Source of the DNA: Massilia sp. Root351
Lineage (GTDB): Bacteria > Pseudomonadota > Gammaproteobacteria > Burkholderiales > Burkholderiaceae_D
Reading direction: 5' to 3'
Assembly: GCF_001425045.1 (NCBI RefSeq)
Contig: NZ_LMDJ01000023.1
Span: 608,118 to 672,117, forward strand
Length of the DNA stretch: 64,000 bases
Shown here one piece after another: positions 34,985 to 45,607 of the stretch (positions within the stretch are counted from its first letter, which is position 1; each line of letters opens with the position of its first letter). Under the pieces are notes generated by a model, which was not told the origin of the DNA, did no database searches, and saw nothing but the letters and a program-made list of their open reading frames with translations. The position numbers and the translations under genes are program-made.

Positions 34985-35956
34985 ATGAGCCAACACCCCC
35001 GACCTGACCTGCGCCGCCGCAACATGCTGATGAGCGCCGCCACGGCCGCCGCCGGCACCGCCGCCGTCTCGCTGAACGCCACCGCCGCGCCGGCCGGCAG
35101 ACCCGCCAACACACCCGCCCGCGCAGGCGGCCAGCTGACCACGCGCGACGGCGTCACCCTGTACTACAAGGACTGGGGCCCCAAAAACGGCCAGCCGGTG
35201 GTGTTCAGCCATGGCTGGCCACTGAGCTCGGACAGCTGGGAGTCGCAGATGCTATTCCTGAGCAACCAGGGCTTTCGCTGCATCGCCCACGACCGGCGCG
35301 GCCACGGCCGCTCCAGCCAGCCGTGGGACGGCAACGACATGGACCACTACGCCGACGACCTGGGCCAGCTGCTGGACGCGCTGGACCTGAAGAATGCCGT
35401 GCTGGTAGGCTTTTCCACCGGCGGCGGCGAAGTGGCGCGCTACGTGGGCCGCCACGGCACGCGGCGCGTGGCCAAACTCGCGCTGGTGTCGGCCGTGCCG
35501 CCGCTGATGCTGAAGACCGCCGACAACCCGGGCGGCCTGCCGATCGAAGTGTTCGACGGCATCCGCGCCGGCTCGCTGGCCAACCGTGCGCAACTGTACC
35601 GGGATATCGCCTCCGGTCCCTTCTTCGGCTTCAACCGCCCGGGCGCCAAGGTTTCACAGGGCCTGATCGACAGCTGGTGGATGCAGGGCATGATGGGCGG
35701 CCACAAGAACACCTTCGACTCGATCAAGGCCTTCTCGGAAACCGACTTCCGCGCCGACTTGCGCAAGTTCGACAAGCCGACGCTGGTGATCCACGGCGAC
35801 GACGACCAGATCGTGCCGCTGGACGCATCCGGCCGCGCTTCGGCCGCCATCGTCAAGCACGCCAAGCTGCTGGTCTATCCGGGCGCGCCGCACGGCCTGA
35901 CCGACACCCACAAGGACCGTGTCAACAGCGACCTGCTGGCCTTCATCAAGGGCTAG
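34985..35956 (+). CDS. Alpha/beta hydrolase, non-heme chloroperoxidase-like, Tat-exported
   Basis: A 323-residue alpha/beta hydrolase. The N-terminus has a twin-arginine signal (LRRRNMLMSAATAAAGTAAV), so it is probably exported folded. The catalytic triad is visible as serine in GFSTGGG, aspartate in HGDDDQIVP and histidine in GAPHGLTD. The oxyanion region is HGWPLSSDSW. This matches cofactor-free haloperoxidase/esterase enzymes; the natural substrate is unknown. It lies between a sensor kinase and its likely response regulator and could be a target gene of that system. A GAGAGGAAAC-like ribosome-binding site precedes the ATG. Confidence 0.9.
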   Translation: MSQHPRPDLRRRNMLMSAATAAAGTAAVSLNATAAPAGRPANTPARAGGQLTTRDGVTLYYKDWGPKNGQPVVFSHGWPLSSDSWESQMLFLSNQGFRCIAHDRRGHGRSSQPWDGNDMDHYADDLGQLLDALDLKNAVLVGFSTGGGEVARYVGRHGTRRVAKLALVSAVPPLMLKTADNPGGLPIEVFDGIRAGSLANRAQLYRDIASGPFFGFNRPGAKVSQGLIDSWWMQGMMGGHKNTFDSIKAFSETDFRADLRKFDKPTLVIHGDDDQIVPLDASGRASAAIVKHAKLLVYPGAPHGLTDTHKDRVNSDLLAFIKG

Positions 35957-35971
35957 CCGGGAAGCGCGCAG

Positions 35972-36616
35972 CTACAGCGCGAGGATGCCGCGCCGGGCGG
36001 CGATGGCAACCGCGTGGGTGCGGTCGCGGGCATCGAGCTTGGACAGGATGGTGCGGATATGCGACTTCACGGTTTCTTCCGCGATCCCGAGGTGGACCGC
36101 GATGGCCTTGTTGCCGTTGCCGGCGGCGGCACTGCGCAGCACCTCCACTTCCCGCTCGCTCAGGCTCGGCTGCCCCAGGTGCTCGGCCAGCGCGCACGCC
36201 ACATCCGGCGGTATCCAGCGCCGGCCGGCATGCACGGCGCGAACGGCATCGAGCAGTTCCTTGCGCAGGCTGGTTTTGAGCAGGAAACCGGAGGCGCCCA
36301 GCTCCATGGCCCGGCGCATCTGGTGATCGCCTTGCATGGCGGTCAGCATGATCACCCGGGCATGGCTGTGCAGGCGCCGGATCGCTTCCAGCGCCTGCAT
36401 GCCATCCATCTCAGGCATCGCCACGTCCATGATGGTGAGGTCCGGCCGCAGCGTCTCGAACGCCTCCAGGGCGCGCGCGCCGTTATCAAGCTCGCCGGCC
36501 ACGCACATATCGGGCTGGCTGGAAATGATGTCGCCCAAGCCCGCCCTGATCATGGGGTGGTCGTCGACGATGAGGATGCGGATCGGCGTGGTGCTGGATG
36601 GTGCGGTACTGCTCAA
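35972..36616 (-). CDS. NarL/LuxR-family response regulator
   Basis: A 214-residue response regulator: a receiver domain with acidic pocket VDDH, phosphoacceptor aspartate in LTIMDVAMPEMDG and the LLKTS lysine, then a LuxR-type HTH (LSEREVEVLRSAAAGNGNKA, VKSHIRTILSKL). No suitable ATG lies near the conserved start. I propose the TTG at 36614-36616 with GGAG 8 bases upstream; an ATG further upstream runs straight into a stop. It matches HisKA_3 kinases and sits close to the kinase at 31876, convergent with the hydrolase gene. Confidence 0.88.
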   Translation of the reverse strand: MSSTAPSSTTPIRILIVDDHPMIRAGLGDIISSQPDMCVAGELDNGARALEAFETLRPDLTIMDVAMPEMDGMQALEAIRRLHSHARVIMLTAMQGDHQMRRAMELGASGFLLKTSLRKELLDAVRAVHAGRRWIPPDVACALAEHLGQPSLSEREVEVLRSAAAGNGNKAIAVHLGIAEETVKSHIRTILSKLDARDRTHAVAIAARRGILAL

Positions 36617-36688
36617 GGACGATGCTCCATGTAGAAGGTAAAAAACTAACACGCATTGTAAACACTCCAACCCAAGCCAGGAGAATTC

Positions 36689-37096
36689 ATGAACCGATTT
36701 ACCCAATTCACTGCCGCCGCGGCATCGCTGCTGCTGGCCACCGCCGTCCAGGCGCAGGCGCCCGCGCCGAAGTTCGACGCCAAGGGCATTGCCCGCACAG
36801 AGACTGTGCGCAGCGCCTTCGACGCCGAACGCGAGGCGATCCAGGTGCGCGTCGACTTCAAACCGGGTGCCTCGTTCCCGCTGCATTCGCATCCCGGCGC
36901 TGAAATCGCCTATGTGCTGAGCGGCAGCATCGAGTACGTACTGGAGGGCAAAACCGTCCGCCTGCAGGCCGGCGAGTCGCTCTTCATTCCGGCCGGCGCC
37001 AGGCATTCGGCCACCAACGTCGGCGCCGAGGTGTGTTCCGAACTGGCCACCTACGTGGTCGACAAGAACCAGCCCATCGTCATTCTAGCCAAGTGA
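36689..37096 (+). CDS. Secreted cupin-domain protein
   Basis: A 135-residue protein with a signal peptide (about 1-23) and a single cupin barrel. The metal-binding motif 1 is PLHSHPGAEIAYVLSGSIEY and motif 2 is AGESLFIPAGARHSATN, with the usual His residues and Glu present. Small periplasmic cupins of this type have no fixed function; some bind sugars or act as quercetinase-like proteins. An AGGAG-like ribosome-binding site precedes the ATG. It is divergent from the response regulator and followed 53 bases later by an exported alpha/beta hydrolase, so the two may be co-transcribed. Confidence 0.85.
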   Translation: MNRFTQFTAAAASLLLATAVQAQAPAPKFDAKGIARTETVRSAFDAEREAIQVRVDFKPGASFPLHSHPGAEIAYVLSGSIEYVLEGKTVRLQAGESLFIPAGARHSATNVGAEVCSELATYVVDKNQPIVILAK

Positions 37097-37149
37097 CCAT
37101 CCCGATATCAGCAGGCACCCGCGCAAACCCACCATAGAAAGCTATCGCC

Positions 37150-37938
37150 ATGAAAATCATCAACAAGCTCGCCCTCACCCTGTCCGTCATCGGTAGCGCC
37201 GCAGGCGGCGCCAGCGCCGCGCCCGCAGCGGACATCAAGCCTACCGTCATTCTCGTGCACGGCGCCTTCGCCGACTCGGCCAGCTGGAACGGCGTGGCCG
37301 CCAAGCTGCGCAGCGACGGCTACCAGGTCATCGGCGCCGCCAATCCGCTGCGCAGCGTCAAGGGCGACGCAAGCTCGGTTGCCAACGTCGTCAAGAGCGT
37401 CAAGGGTCCGGTGGTGCTGGTCGGCCATTCCTACGGCGGCGCCGTGATTTCAGCAGCCGCCAACGGCCAGGCCAACGTCAAGAGCCTGGTGTACGTGGCG
37501 GCTTTCGCGCCGGACCAGGGCGAAACCGCGCTGGAGCTGTCCGGCCGCTATCCCGGCGGCACGCTGGGCAGCGCCCTGGCCGAGCCGGTCGCCCTGCCCG
37601 ACGGCGGCAAGGACTTCTACATCCAGCAGGACAAATTCCACCAGCAGTTCGCCGCCGACGTGCCAAAAGCGCAGGCTGAACTGATGGCCGTGGGCCAGCG
37701 TCCGATCGCCGAAGCCGCCCTGACCGAAGCGGCAGGCGCTCCTGCTTGGAAAAACCTGCCGTCCTACTTCATCTACGGCACCGCCGACAAGAACATCCCT
37801 GCAGCAGCGCTGGGCTTCATGGCGGAACGCGCCAAGTCGCGCAAGACCGTCGCGGTTGCCGGTGCCTCCCACGTGGTGATGACCTCGCATCCAGACGCCG
37901 TGGCCAAGCTGATCGAAGAAGCCGCGCAGGCGAAGTAA
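37150..37938 (+). CDS. Exported alpha/beta hydrolase
   Basis: A 262-residue hydrolase with a signal peptide (about 1-23). It shows the oxyanion-hole motif LVHGAFADSASW, the nucleophile serine in VGHSYGGAVI, an aspartate in IYGTADKNIP and a histidine in ASHVVMTSHPD. This pattern is common in small esterase or salicylate-esterase-like proteins secreted to the periplasm. The substrate is unknown. It follows the cupin gene on the same strand. Confidence 0.88.
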   Translation: MKIINKLALTLSVIGSAAGGASAAPAADIKPTVILVHGAFADSASWNGVAAKLRSDGYQVIGAANPLRSVKGDASSVANVVKSVKGPVVLVGHSYGGAVISAAANGQANVKSLVYVAAFAPDQGETALELSGRYPGGTLGSALAEPVALPDGGKDFYIQQDKFHQQFAADVPKAQAELMAVGQRPIAEAALTEAAGAPAWKNLPSYFIYGTADKNIPAAALGFMAERAKSRKTVAVAGASHVVMTSHPDAVAKLIEEAAQAK

Positions 37939-37967
37939 GACCTTCAGTCCGACGTATCAGCACTCGA

Positions 37968-37983
37968 AATTGGTTGACCAGTT
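37968..37983. promoter_or_regulatory. Palindrome upstream of the CE12 gene
   Basis: AATTGGTTGACCAGTT is a near-palindrome with half-sites TTGGT and ACCAG, like operators of GntR/FCD hexuronate regulators (UxuR/ExuR type). A TGACCA/TGGTCA pair also spans 37975-38007. A binding protein is not established. Confidence 0.4.
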
Positions 37984-38094
37984 GCAGGCAAACGCCTACC
38001 ATGGTCAGGCCAATTTTACTTGAGCCGGCCGCACAGCGGCCGGCCCGGGGCCGACGCCACGCTGCCCCCGCGGACTGATATCTCGACTGGAAAT

Positions 38095-40143
38095 ATGACG
38101 CTCACCTTGCACCCCGCCGCAATGCTGGCAGTTTCGCTATTGCTCTTCACGCTCCCCGGCCGGGCCCAGACCCCGGCCGGGCAGCACTACGACTTCACCA
38201 GCCAGCCGGCGCCGGGCGCGGTTGCCCTGCACGCCAAAACGCCCCCCTTGTACAGCACCGCCACCGGCTACGGCTTCGTCGGCCAAAGCGGTGCCTTGCC
38301 GGCCCGCGCCGTGCACACAGCGCCGATCCGGCACGAGCCCGAGGGCTATGTCATTACCGAGCCGGCCGTCGATCCCAACGCCGCAACCGACCACTACAAC
38401 AATTTCGGCATGGTCTTCCGCGTCAAGGCCGCGCCGGGCGCCTACGCGATCCGGGTGCGCACAACAACCGGCGCGGCGGATGCCATCGTGTCGATCAGCG
38501 GCATGCAGACCAGCCGCCTGACCGCGCCGGTGTTCTGGGACGCAGCCGGCTTGATGCCCAACCATACCCGGATGACCGTGGCGGGGCGTGACTGGTCCTA
38601 CCGCTACGTGAACGGGCGCGAGTTCATCGATATCGAGATTGAACCGAGGCGCGCCGGCGTGGCCGTGGGCTTGTCCGAAATCGTGCTGACGCCGATTCCG
38701 CCCCGGCAGCGCCCCGCCGCCACCCTGCCTGCGATCTTCACCCTGGGCGACTCGACCGTTAAGTCCTACACCTTCGACGAAGCGCCGATGAGCGGCTGGG
38801 GGCAGGTGTTGGACCAGCTGTTCGATCCCGGCAAAGTTCGCGTGATTAACTATTCGATGGGCGGCCGCTCCTTCCGCAGCGCCTACGCCGAAGGCCGCCT
38901 GAACGACCTGCTGCTGGCTGGCAGCATCGGCGACACCGTCATGGTCCAGTTCGGCCACAACGACGAAAGCACCGACGAGACGCGCCGCTTCGGCCGCGGT
39001 TCCAGCGAGGCGATGTATGAAGAGTTCATCCGCGCGGTCTACCTGCCTGCGATCCGCGCCCGGGGCATGCAGCCGGTGTTCGTCACGCCGATGTCGCGCG
39101 TGAACGGCAACCAGAAGCCCGGCGAACCTTACGCCGATTCCTTCAGCAAGCGCCGTTTCCCGGACCTGATGAGAAAGCTGGGCGCTGAACTGGGCGTGCC
39201 GGTGGTGGACCTCAATGCCCGCAGCGTGGCGTACTACAACGCCGCAGGACGCGAAGCCATCACCGCCATGGTCATGTCGATCGAGGCCGGCGAGACGCCG
39301 GGCAAAACCAACGACGGCAGCTACGCCAATGGCCATCCCGCCAACAAGATCGACGGCACGCACTTCAAGGAGGCTTTGTCGAAACAGTATGCGCGCATGG
39401 TGGCCACCGAGTTGGCGCGCCTTGCCGCGCAGGGCGATCCGGTGGCCGCAGGCATCACTTCCCAATTGAGTCCCAAAGTCCGCCATGCGCTGGCCGCAAA
39501 CGACTGGTCCGCAGTGCATCCGGAAATCGCGAACGATATCGTCGCCGGCAGCGGCGCCTACTACCGCAACCAGGTTGAGAAGCTGATCCAGCTCGGCGCG
39601 TTCACCAAGGACACGCAGGGCAATTTCAGGCCGCAGGAGGCCATGCAGGCCAGGGAATTCGCTGCGGCGCTGGCCCTGCTGCTGCGCCTTCCCGCCGGCG
39701 CGGTAGCGGCGCCGCCGGAAGGCACGTTGACACGGGAAACGATGGGCGCGCTCCTGCTCGAAGCCTATCGCGCGAGGTTCGGCACGCAGTCCCTCGCCAG
39801 GCCGGCCTACATGACGGACTACAACGGCAAGACCATCGTTCCGGGCAGCCCCGGCTACGATCCGAACCTAGATAGCGGCGCACAGGGCGCGATGTACTAC
39901 CCGCTCGTGCGCTGGGAGCAGTTGCAAGACACCGCCGACGTATCGGCGGCCAACGCGCAAACGCTCCGGGAAGCCTATGAACTGGGGCTGATGCGGTCCG
40001 AGAGCGGCATCGAGCGCGGCCGCATGCTCAATGGCCGCACGCTGGAGCCGGGAGCGCTCGTCACCCGCGCCAAGGCGGCCAAGGCCCTGTACTTCATGTG
40101 GGTTCTGGCGCAGCCGCCCAAGGCCGAGAATGACGCACGCTGA
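38095..40143 (+). CDS. Rhamnogalacturonan acetylesterase-like SGNH hydrolase (CE12) with SLH-like repeats
   Basis: A 682-residue secreted protein. The signal peptide (about 1-25) is followed by a beta-sandwich (about 30-210) and an SGNH esterase domain (about 215-455). That domain has GDST nucleophile, GGRSFRS, VMVQFGHND and catalytic DGTHF, as in CE12 enzymes that remove acetyl groups from pectin. The C-terminal 220 residues contain two SLH-like segments, one around QVEKLIQLGAFTK and GNFRPQEAMQAREF, the other near the end. I chose the ATG at 38095 for the signal peptide; frame upstream is open to 38020. It stands alone upstream of zwf. Confidence 0.87.
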   Translation: MTLTLHPAAMLAVSLLLFTLPGRAQTPAGQHYDFTSQPAPGAVALHAKTPPLYSTATGYGFVGQSGALPARAVHTAPIRHEPEGYVITEPAVDPNAATDHYNNFGMVFRVKAAPGAYAIRVRTTTGAADAIVSISGMQTSRLTAPVFWDAAGLMPNHTRMTVAGRDWSYRYVNGREFIDIEIEPRRAGVAVGLSEIVLTPIPPRQRPAATLPAIFTLGDSTVKSYTFDEAPMSGWGQVLDQLFDPGKVRVINYSMGGRSFRSAYAEGRLNDLLLAGSIGDTVMVQFGHNDESTDETRRFGRGSSEAMYEEFIRAVYLPAIRARGMQPVFVTPMSRVNGNQKPGEPYADSFSKRRFPDLMRKLGAELGVPVVDLNARSVAYYNAAGREAITAMVMSIEAGETPGKTNDGSYANGHPANKIDGTHFKEALSKQYARMVATELARLAAQGDPVAAGITSQLSPKVRHALAANDWSAVHPEIANDIVAGSGAYYRNQVEKLIQLGAFTKDTQGNFRPQEAMQAREFAAALALLLRLPAGAVAAPPEGTLTRETMGALLLEAYRARFGTQSLARPAYMTDYNGKTIVPGSPGYDPNLDSGAQGAMYYPLVRWEQLQDTADVSAANAQTLREAYELGLMRSESGIERGRMLNGRTLEPGALVTRAKAAKALYFMWVLAQPPKAENDAR

Positions 40144-40206
40144 AGCGCGCCATGCTGCAAGGCTGGTATAGTTACTTCCCGTACCTACCATCCTCCAGCC
40201 AGATAC

Positions 40207-41670
<1,464 letters not shown>

Positions 41671-41719
41671 CGCATCGCAGCGCTGCCGCGGCCTAGCTGG
41701 GCCCCTTGCGCAGGTGGGG

Positions 41720-42154
41720 TCAGCCCCAGCGGCTGGCGGCCAGCCAGCCGGCGGCGGCGGCAATCGCAGTCAATAGCGCGCCCCAGCCGATATCGAGCAG
41801 CGACAGGCCAAGCGGCCATGCCTTGAGGATGGAGTAGTTGGTCAAGTCATAGGTGGCGTAGGCGATGAAGCCGAGCACCGCCCCGTGCAGGGCGGCCGTC
41901 TGCCAGCTCAGCGCCCGCAATCCAGGCGCGACCGCCAAAAACACGATGCCAGCCGCGTACACCAGGTAGAACGCCGCGGCGGCCATGAAGCGCGGCTGCG
42001 CCAGCATCAGATCCCCCAGCGCGGATTTGTAGGCCGGAGCCATGTAAAGTCCGATCCACAAGGCGTCGAGCGCCAGCATCGAGAGCAGCGTGCCGCCGTA
42101 GGCTAGCAGCCAGTGTTGCAAGCTGAATTCCTGAACTGGATCGGATGTGAGCAT
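41720..42154 (-). CDS. DUF2177 family inner-membrane protein
   Basis: A 144-residue protein with four hydrophobic helices, recognised by LDALWIGLYMAPAYKSALGD, AAFYLVYAAGIVFLAV and GFIAYATYDLTNYSILK, the DUF2177 pattern. The function of the family is unknown. It is convergent with zwf and divergent from the GH31 gene. A GAGGATAAC-like ribosome-binding site precedes the ATG. Confidence 0.88.
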   Translation of the reverse strand: MLTSDPVQEFSLQHWLLAYGGTLLSMLALDALWIGLYMAPAYKSALGDLMLAQPRFMAAAAFYLVYAAGIVFLAVAPGLRALSWQTAALHGAVLGFIAYATYDLTNYSILKAWPLGLSLLDIGWGALLTAIAAAAGWLAASRWG

Positions 42155-42316
42155 GAGTTATCCTCGGGTAGGCAACGAAGGTAGGCCCATGCTAGCAGGG
42201 CTGGCTGACGCGGTCGGTATGCCAAAGCACATTCAGGCCCCGCGCTGATGCCGCGACGGTAGCGGGAATCCCGCAACAAGGCGTTTTATTCAGGACGGTT
42301 TGTGATAGCATCTGCG

Positions 42317-42342
42317 TCGGTTCTTTATATATAGGGGACCGT
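42317..42342. promoter_or_regulatory. 26-bp imperfect palindrome upstream of the GH31 gene
   Basis: CGGTTC and GGGACCG flank an AT-rich centre (TTTATATATA); about 18 of 26 positions are symmetric. It lies about 145 bases before the GH31 start and is a candidate operator or promoter region. The rest of 42155-42485 has no gene. Confidence 0.4.
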
Positions 42343-42485
42343 CAGTTCCAATAAAAAAACAAGCACGACGGCGCTTGCTGGTGGTAAAGTCGTGTTATCG
42401 ATATCAAATAAAATCAACCCCCGGGGTGCGTCCACGATTTTTGGAAGCCGTGCCGCCGCCGGTCCTCCAGAGACAAGGGAAACAG

Positions 42486-45410
42486 ATGGGAAAAAATACT
42501 ACGCTGCCGGCGCTCGCGCTAGTCACCGCGCTGGCATCGGCAACTGCGGCAGCGGCACCAACTCCTCCGGCCGGCCTCGACGCCAATGGACACATGGCTG
42601 CCACCGCCGGAACACCCTCCGCCACGCCATTCGGCTACAGCTTGATCGAGCACGGCGTACAGGTCCGGGTGGGTAACGTGACCAAGAACGTGATCTTTTA
42701 TGGCCCCAGGACGGTGCGCGTGAACGCCACGCTGGGCGAGAATTTCTGGCGCCATGCAAGCCTGGTTGTGACGCGCAAGCCAGCCGCCGTCGCCTTCAAG
42801 ACGCGCGACAGCGCCGGTAGCCTCACGCTGGAAAGCAAACAGCTTCACATCGTCATCGACAAGTCGACTGGCGCCCTGACCTTCAAGGACGCCACCGGCA
42901 AACTCTACACACAGGAAAACCAGGCCGCGCCGCAAACGCTGAAGAAGATCGCCGTGTCCGGTGCACCGACCTACGAGGCCAGCAACAGCTTCACGCTCAA
43001 GCCCGAGGAAGCCATCTATGGTTTCGGCTTCACAGGCGAAGGCGAGATCAATCGCCGCAACAAGGAACTGCTGCTGGTGCAGACCAACATCGGAATCATC
43101 ATCCCGGTCATGGTGTCGTCCGAACGCTACGGCATCCTGTGGGACAGCTACTCCAAGATGCGCTTCAAGGACTCGTCCGAAGGCGCCTCCCTGTGGGCGG
43201 AAAGCGCGCCGGGCGGCGTGGACTACTACTTCATGGCGGGCGACACGCTGGACCAGGTGGTGGCCGGCTACCGTGACCTGACCGGCGCCGCGCCGATGTA
43301 TCCAAAACAGGCCTTCGGCCTGTTCATGAGCAAGGAGCGCTACGAAACGCAGGCCCGCCTGCTGGAAGTGGCGCAAACCTTCCGCAAGGAACAGTTCCCG
43401 CTCGACTATATCGTGCAGGACTGGCAGTACTGGGGCGGCGACAAGGACGGCAGCTGGAGCGGCATGACCTGGAACCCTGAGCGCTTCCCCGATCCCAAGC
43501 GTCTGACCACGTCGCTGCATGACATGAACCTCAAGCTGATGGTGTCCATCTGGCCGTCGATCGGCAATGACACTGCGCTGGGCAAAGAACTCGACCAGCA
43601 CGGCCTGCGCTTTGAACCGCTGCACTGGATTTCGAAAAAGGCCCGCATCTACGATGCCTTTAGCCCAGAGGGCAGGAAGATCTACTTCAAGCACATCAAG
43701 CAGGGCCTGCTCGACGCCGGAGTGGACGCGCTGTGGATGGACGGCACCGAGGTGGAAGTGGGTACGGCGGTCCATGACGCCGGTGAGACCGAACGCGACA
43801 TCAAGGGACTCGGCAACAATGCCATGGGCGACTTCACCCGCTACCTGAATCCCTACTCCCTGATGACCACCATGGGCACTTACGAGGGACAACGGGCTAG
43901 CGGCAAGCAGCGCGTCCTTACCTTGACCCGCTCGGCCTGGGCCGGCGCGCAAAAGACGGCGGCCACTTCCTGGTCCGGCGATACGCGGGCCAGCTGGAAG
44001 ACCTTGCAGGAACAGATCAACGGCGGCGTCAACGTCACCATCACCGGCAATCCATACTGGACCCAGGACAGCGGCGGCTTCTTCGTCTCGGACTTCCCGG
44101 GCGGCGAAAAGAACGCCTCGTACCGCGAACTGTATGCCCGCTGGCTGCAGTACGGCGCCTTCAATCCGCTAATGCGCATCCACGGCACCAACATCGAGCG
44201 CGAGCCCTACATCTTCAAGCAATCGGACCCCGAGATGTACAAGGCGCTGCGCGACGCGGTGCACCTGCGCTACCGGCTGCTGCCCTATATTTACAGCCTG
44301 AGCTGGAAAGTCACCAACGACGGCTACACGATGATGCGCGCCTTGCCGATGGATTTCCCGGACGACCGCAAGGTCCACAACATCAACGACGCTTTCCAGT
44401 TCGGGCCTTCGTTCCTGGTCCACCCTGTCGCCCGTCAGATGTACAGGATTCCGCCGCCGCCCGCCACCACCATCCCGGCTACCGCACTGCGCACCCCGGA
44501 CGGCAAACCGGGCCTGGCCGGGCAGTACTTCGAAGGCACGCGCTTCGAGTCGCCAAAGGGCCGCACCGTCGACGCCACCATCGACTTCCAGTGGCCGGGA
44601 CCGCCCTTGGCGGACATTCCCGGCGATTTGAAAAGCCTGGAGAACTTCTCCGCGCGCTGGACCGGCAATATCGTGGCGCCCGAAGACGGCGAATACGACC
44701 TGGGCGTGGAAGGCGACGACGGCTTCCGCCTGTTCATCGACGGCAAGCTGGCGGTGGACGACTGGAACACCGGCGGCAGGCGCTACGTGGGCACGAAAGT
44801 CACGCTGAAGCAGGGCCAGAGCCTGCCCGTGACGCTGGAGTACTTCCAGGGCCTGTCGGACCGCAACTTGCGCCTGGCCTGGCGTACCCCGTCGCAGATT
44901 GCCGGCGCGGCCAACACCGCCGGCGTGCCGGACACCAGCATGCAGACCTACCTGCCCGCCGGCGGCGACTGGTACGACTTCTGGACGCACCAGCGCTTCG
45001 GCGGCGGCCAGACCGTGACCAGGGAAGTGCCGCTCGACGTGTTCCCGCTCTACGTGCGTGCCGGCGCCATCGTGCCGATGGGGCCCGTGGTCCAGTACGC
45101 AACCGAGCGCGCCGATGCGCCGCACGAGATCCGCATTTACCCCGGCGCCAGCGGCAAGTTCACCGTCTACGAAGACGACAACGAAACCTACGCCTACGAG
45201 AAGGGGCAGTACGCAACGTATGAGCTGGTGTGGAACGACGCAGCCAGGTCGCTGACGGTTGGCGCCCGCAAGGGAACCTACCCGGGCCTGGTCAAGTCGC
45301 GCAAGCTGAACCTGGTCCTGGTCGGCCCCGGCAACGCCACGGCAATCGAACCGGCGGCCGCCACCAGGTCGGTCACCTATTCGGGCCAGCCGCTGACGGT
45401 GAAGTTCTAG
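42486..45410 (+). CDS. GH31 alpha-xylosidase/alpha-glucosidase-like enzyme with PA14 insert
   Basis: A 974-residue secreted enzyme (signal peptide about 1-23). An N-terminal GH31 beta-sandwich and the catalytic barrel follow. The nucleophile aspartate is in DALWMDGTEVEVG and the acid/base in SGDTRASW. A PA14-like domain (about 675-810; EDGEYDLGVEGDDGFRLFID) sits between the barrel and the C-terminal domains, as in xyloglucan-active alpha-xylosidases of the Xyl31 type. That, plus GH74 in the window, suggests release of xylose from xyloglucan oligosaccharides (inference). I chose ATG 42486 for the signal peptide and an AAGGGA ribosome-binding site. Confidence 0.9.
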   Translation: MGKNTTLPALALVTALASATAAAAPTPPAGLDANGHMAATAGTPSATPFGYSLIEHGVQVRVGNVTKNVIFYGPRTVRVNATLGENFWRHASLVVTRKPAAVAFKTRDSAGSLTLESKQLHIVIDKSTGALTFKDATGKLYTQENQAAPQTLKKIAVSGAPTYEASNSFTLKPEEAIYGFGFTGEGEINRRNKELLLVQTNIGIIIPVMVSSERYGILWDSYSKMRFKDSSEGASLWAESAPGGVDYYFMAGDTLDQVVAGYRDLTGAAPMYPKQAFGLFMSKERYETQARLLEVAQTFRKEQFPLDYIVQDWQYWGGDKDGSWSGMTWNPERFPDPKRLTTSLHDMNLKLMVSIWPSIGNDTALGKELDQHGLRFEPLHWISKKARIYDAFSPEGRKIYFKHIKQGLLDAGVDALWMDGTEVEVGTAVHDAGETERDIKGLGNNAMGDFTRYLNPYSLMTTMGTYEGQRASGKQRVLTLTRSAWAGAQKTAATSWSGDTRASWKTLQEQINGGVNVTITGNPYWTQDSGGFFVSDFPGGEKNASYRELYARWLQYGAFNPLMRIHGTNIEREPYIFKQSDPEMYKALRDAVHLRYRLLPYIYSLSWKVTNDGYTMMRALPMDFPDDRKVHNINDAFQFGPSFLVHPVARQMYRIPPPPATTIPATALRTPDGKPGLAGQYFEGTRFESPKGRTVDATIDFQWPGPPLADIPGDLKSLENFSARWTGNIVAPEDGEYDLGVEGDDGFRLFIDGKLAVDDWNTGGRRYVGTKVTLKQGQSLPVTLEYFQGLSDRNLRLAWRTPSQIAGAANTAGVPDTSMQTYLPAGGDWYDFWTHQRFGGGQTVTREVPLDVFPLYVRAGAIVPMGPVVQYATERADAPHEIRIYPGASGKFTVYEDDNETYAYEKGQYATYELVWNDAARSLTVGARKGTYPGLVKSRKLNLVLVGPGNATAIEPAAATRSVTYSGQPLTVKF

Positions 45411-45478
45411 CCGCCTGGCGGTTCAAGCCGCGTGCAGCAGCGGACGCGCGGCATGGCCCGCAGCGGCCATTGTGCTTC

Positions 45479-45513
45479 CGCAGTGTATTCACGCAGTGTA
45501 TTCAATCTATAAT
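45479..45513 (+). promoter_or_regulatory. Promoter of the tandem-HTH GntR gene with 13-bp tandem repeat
   Basis: CGCAGTGTATTCA occurs twice without a gap (45479-45491, 45492-45504), immediately before a consensus -10 TATAAT (45508-45513). The repeats cover the -35 area and could be binding sites for the regulator's own two HTH domains (inference). Confidence 0.6.
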
Positions 45514-45527
45514 GTACAACCCATTCA

Positions 45528-45552
45528 CAAGCCCGGGCGCGCCCCGGGCTTG
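45528..45552 (+). other. Perfect GC-rich hairpin in the 5' leader of the GntR gene
   Basis: CAAGCCCGGG and CCCGGGCTTG form a perfect 10-bp stem around CGCGC. No T-run follows; GGAGG comes next, 6 bases before a GTG-initiated leader frame. It is a candidate attenuator or leader structure. Confidence 0.55.
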
Positions 45553-45607
45553 GAGGTAAAATAGTGTTTCGTTTCCTATCCGCCGCCCTGGCGCCCACAC
45601 CGAATAA

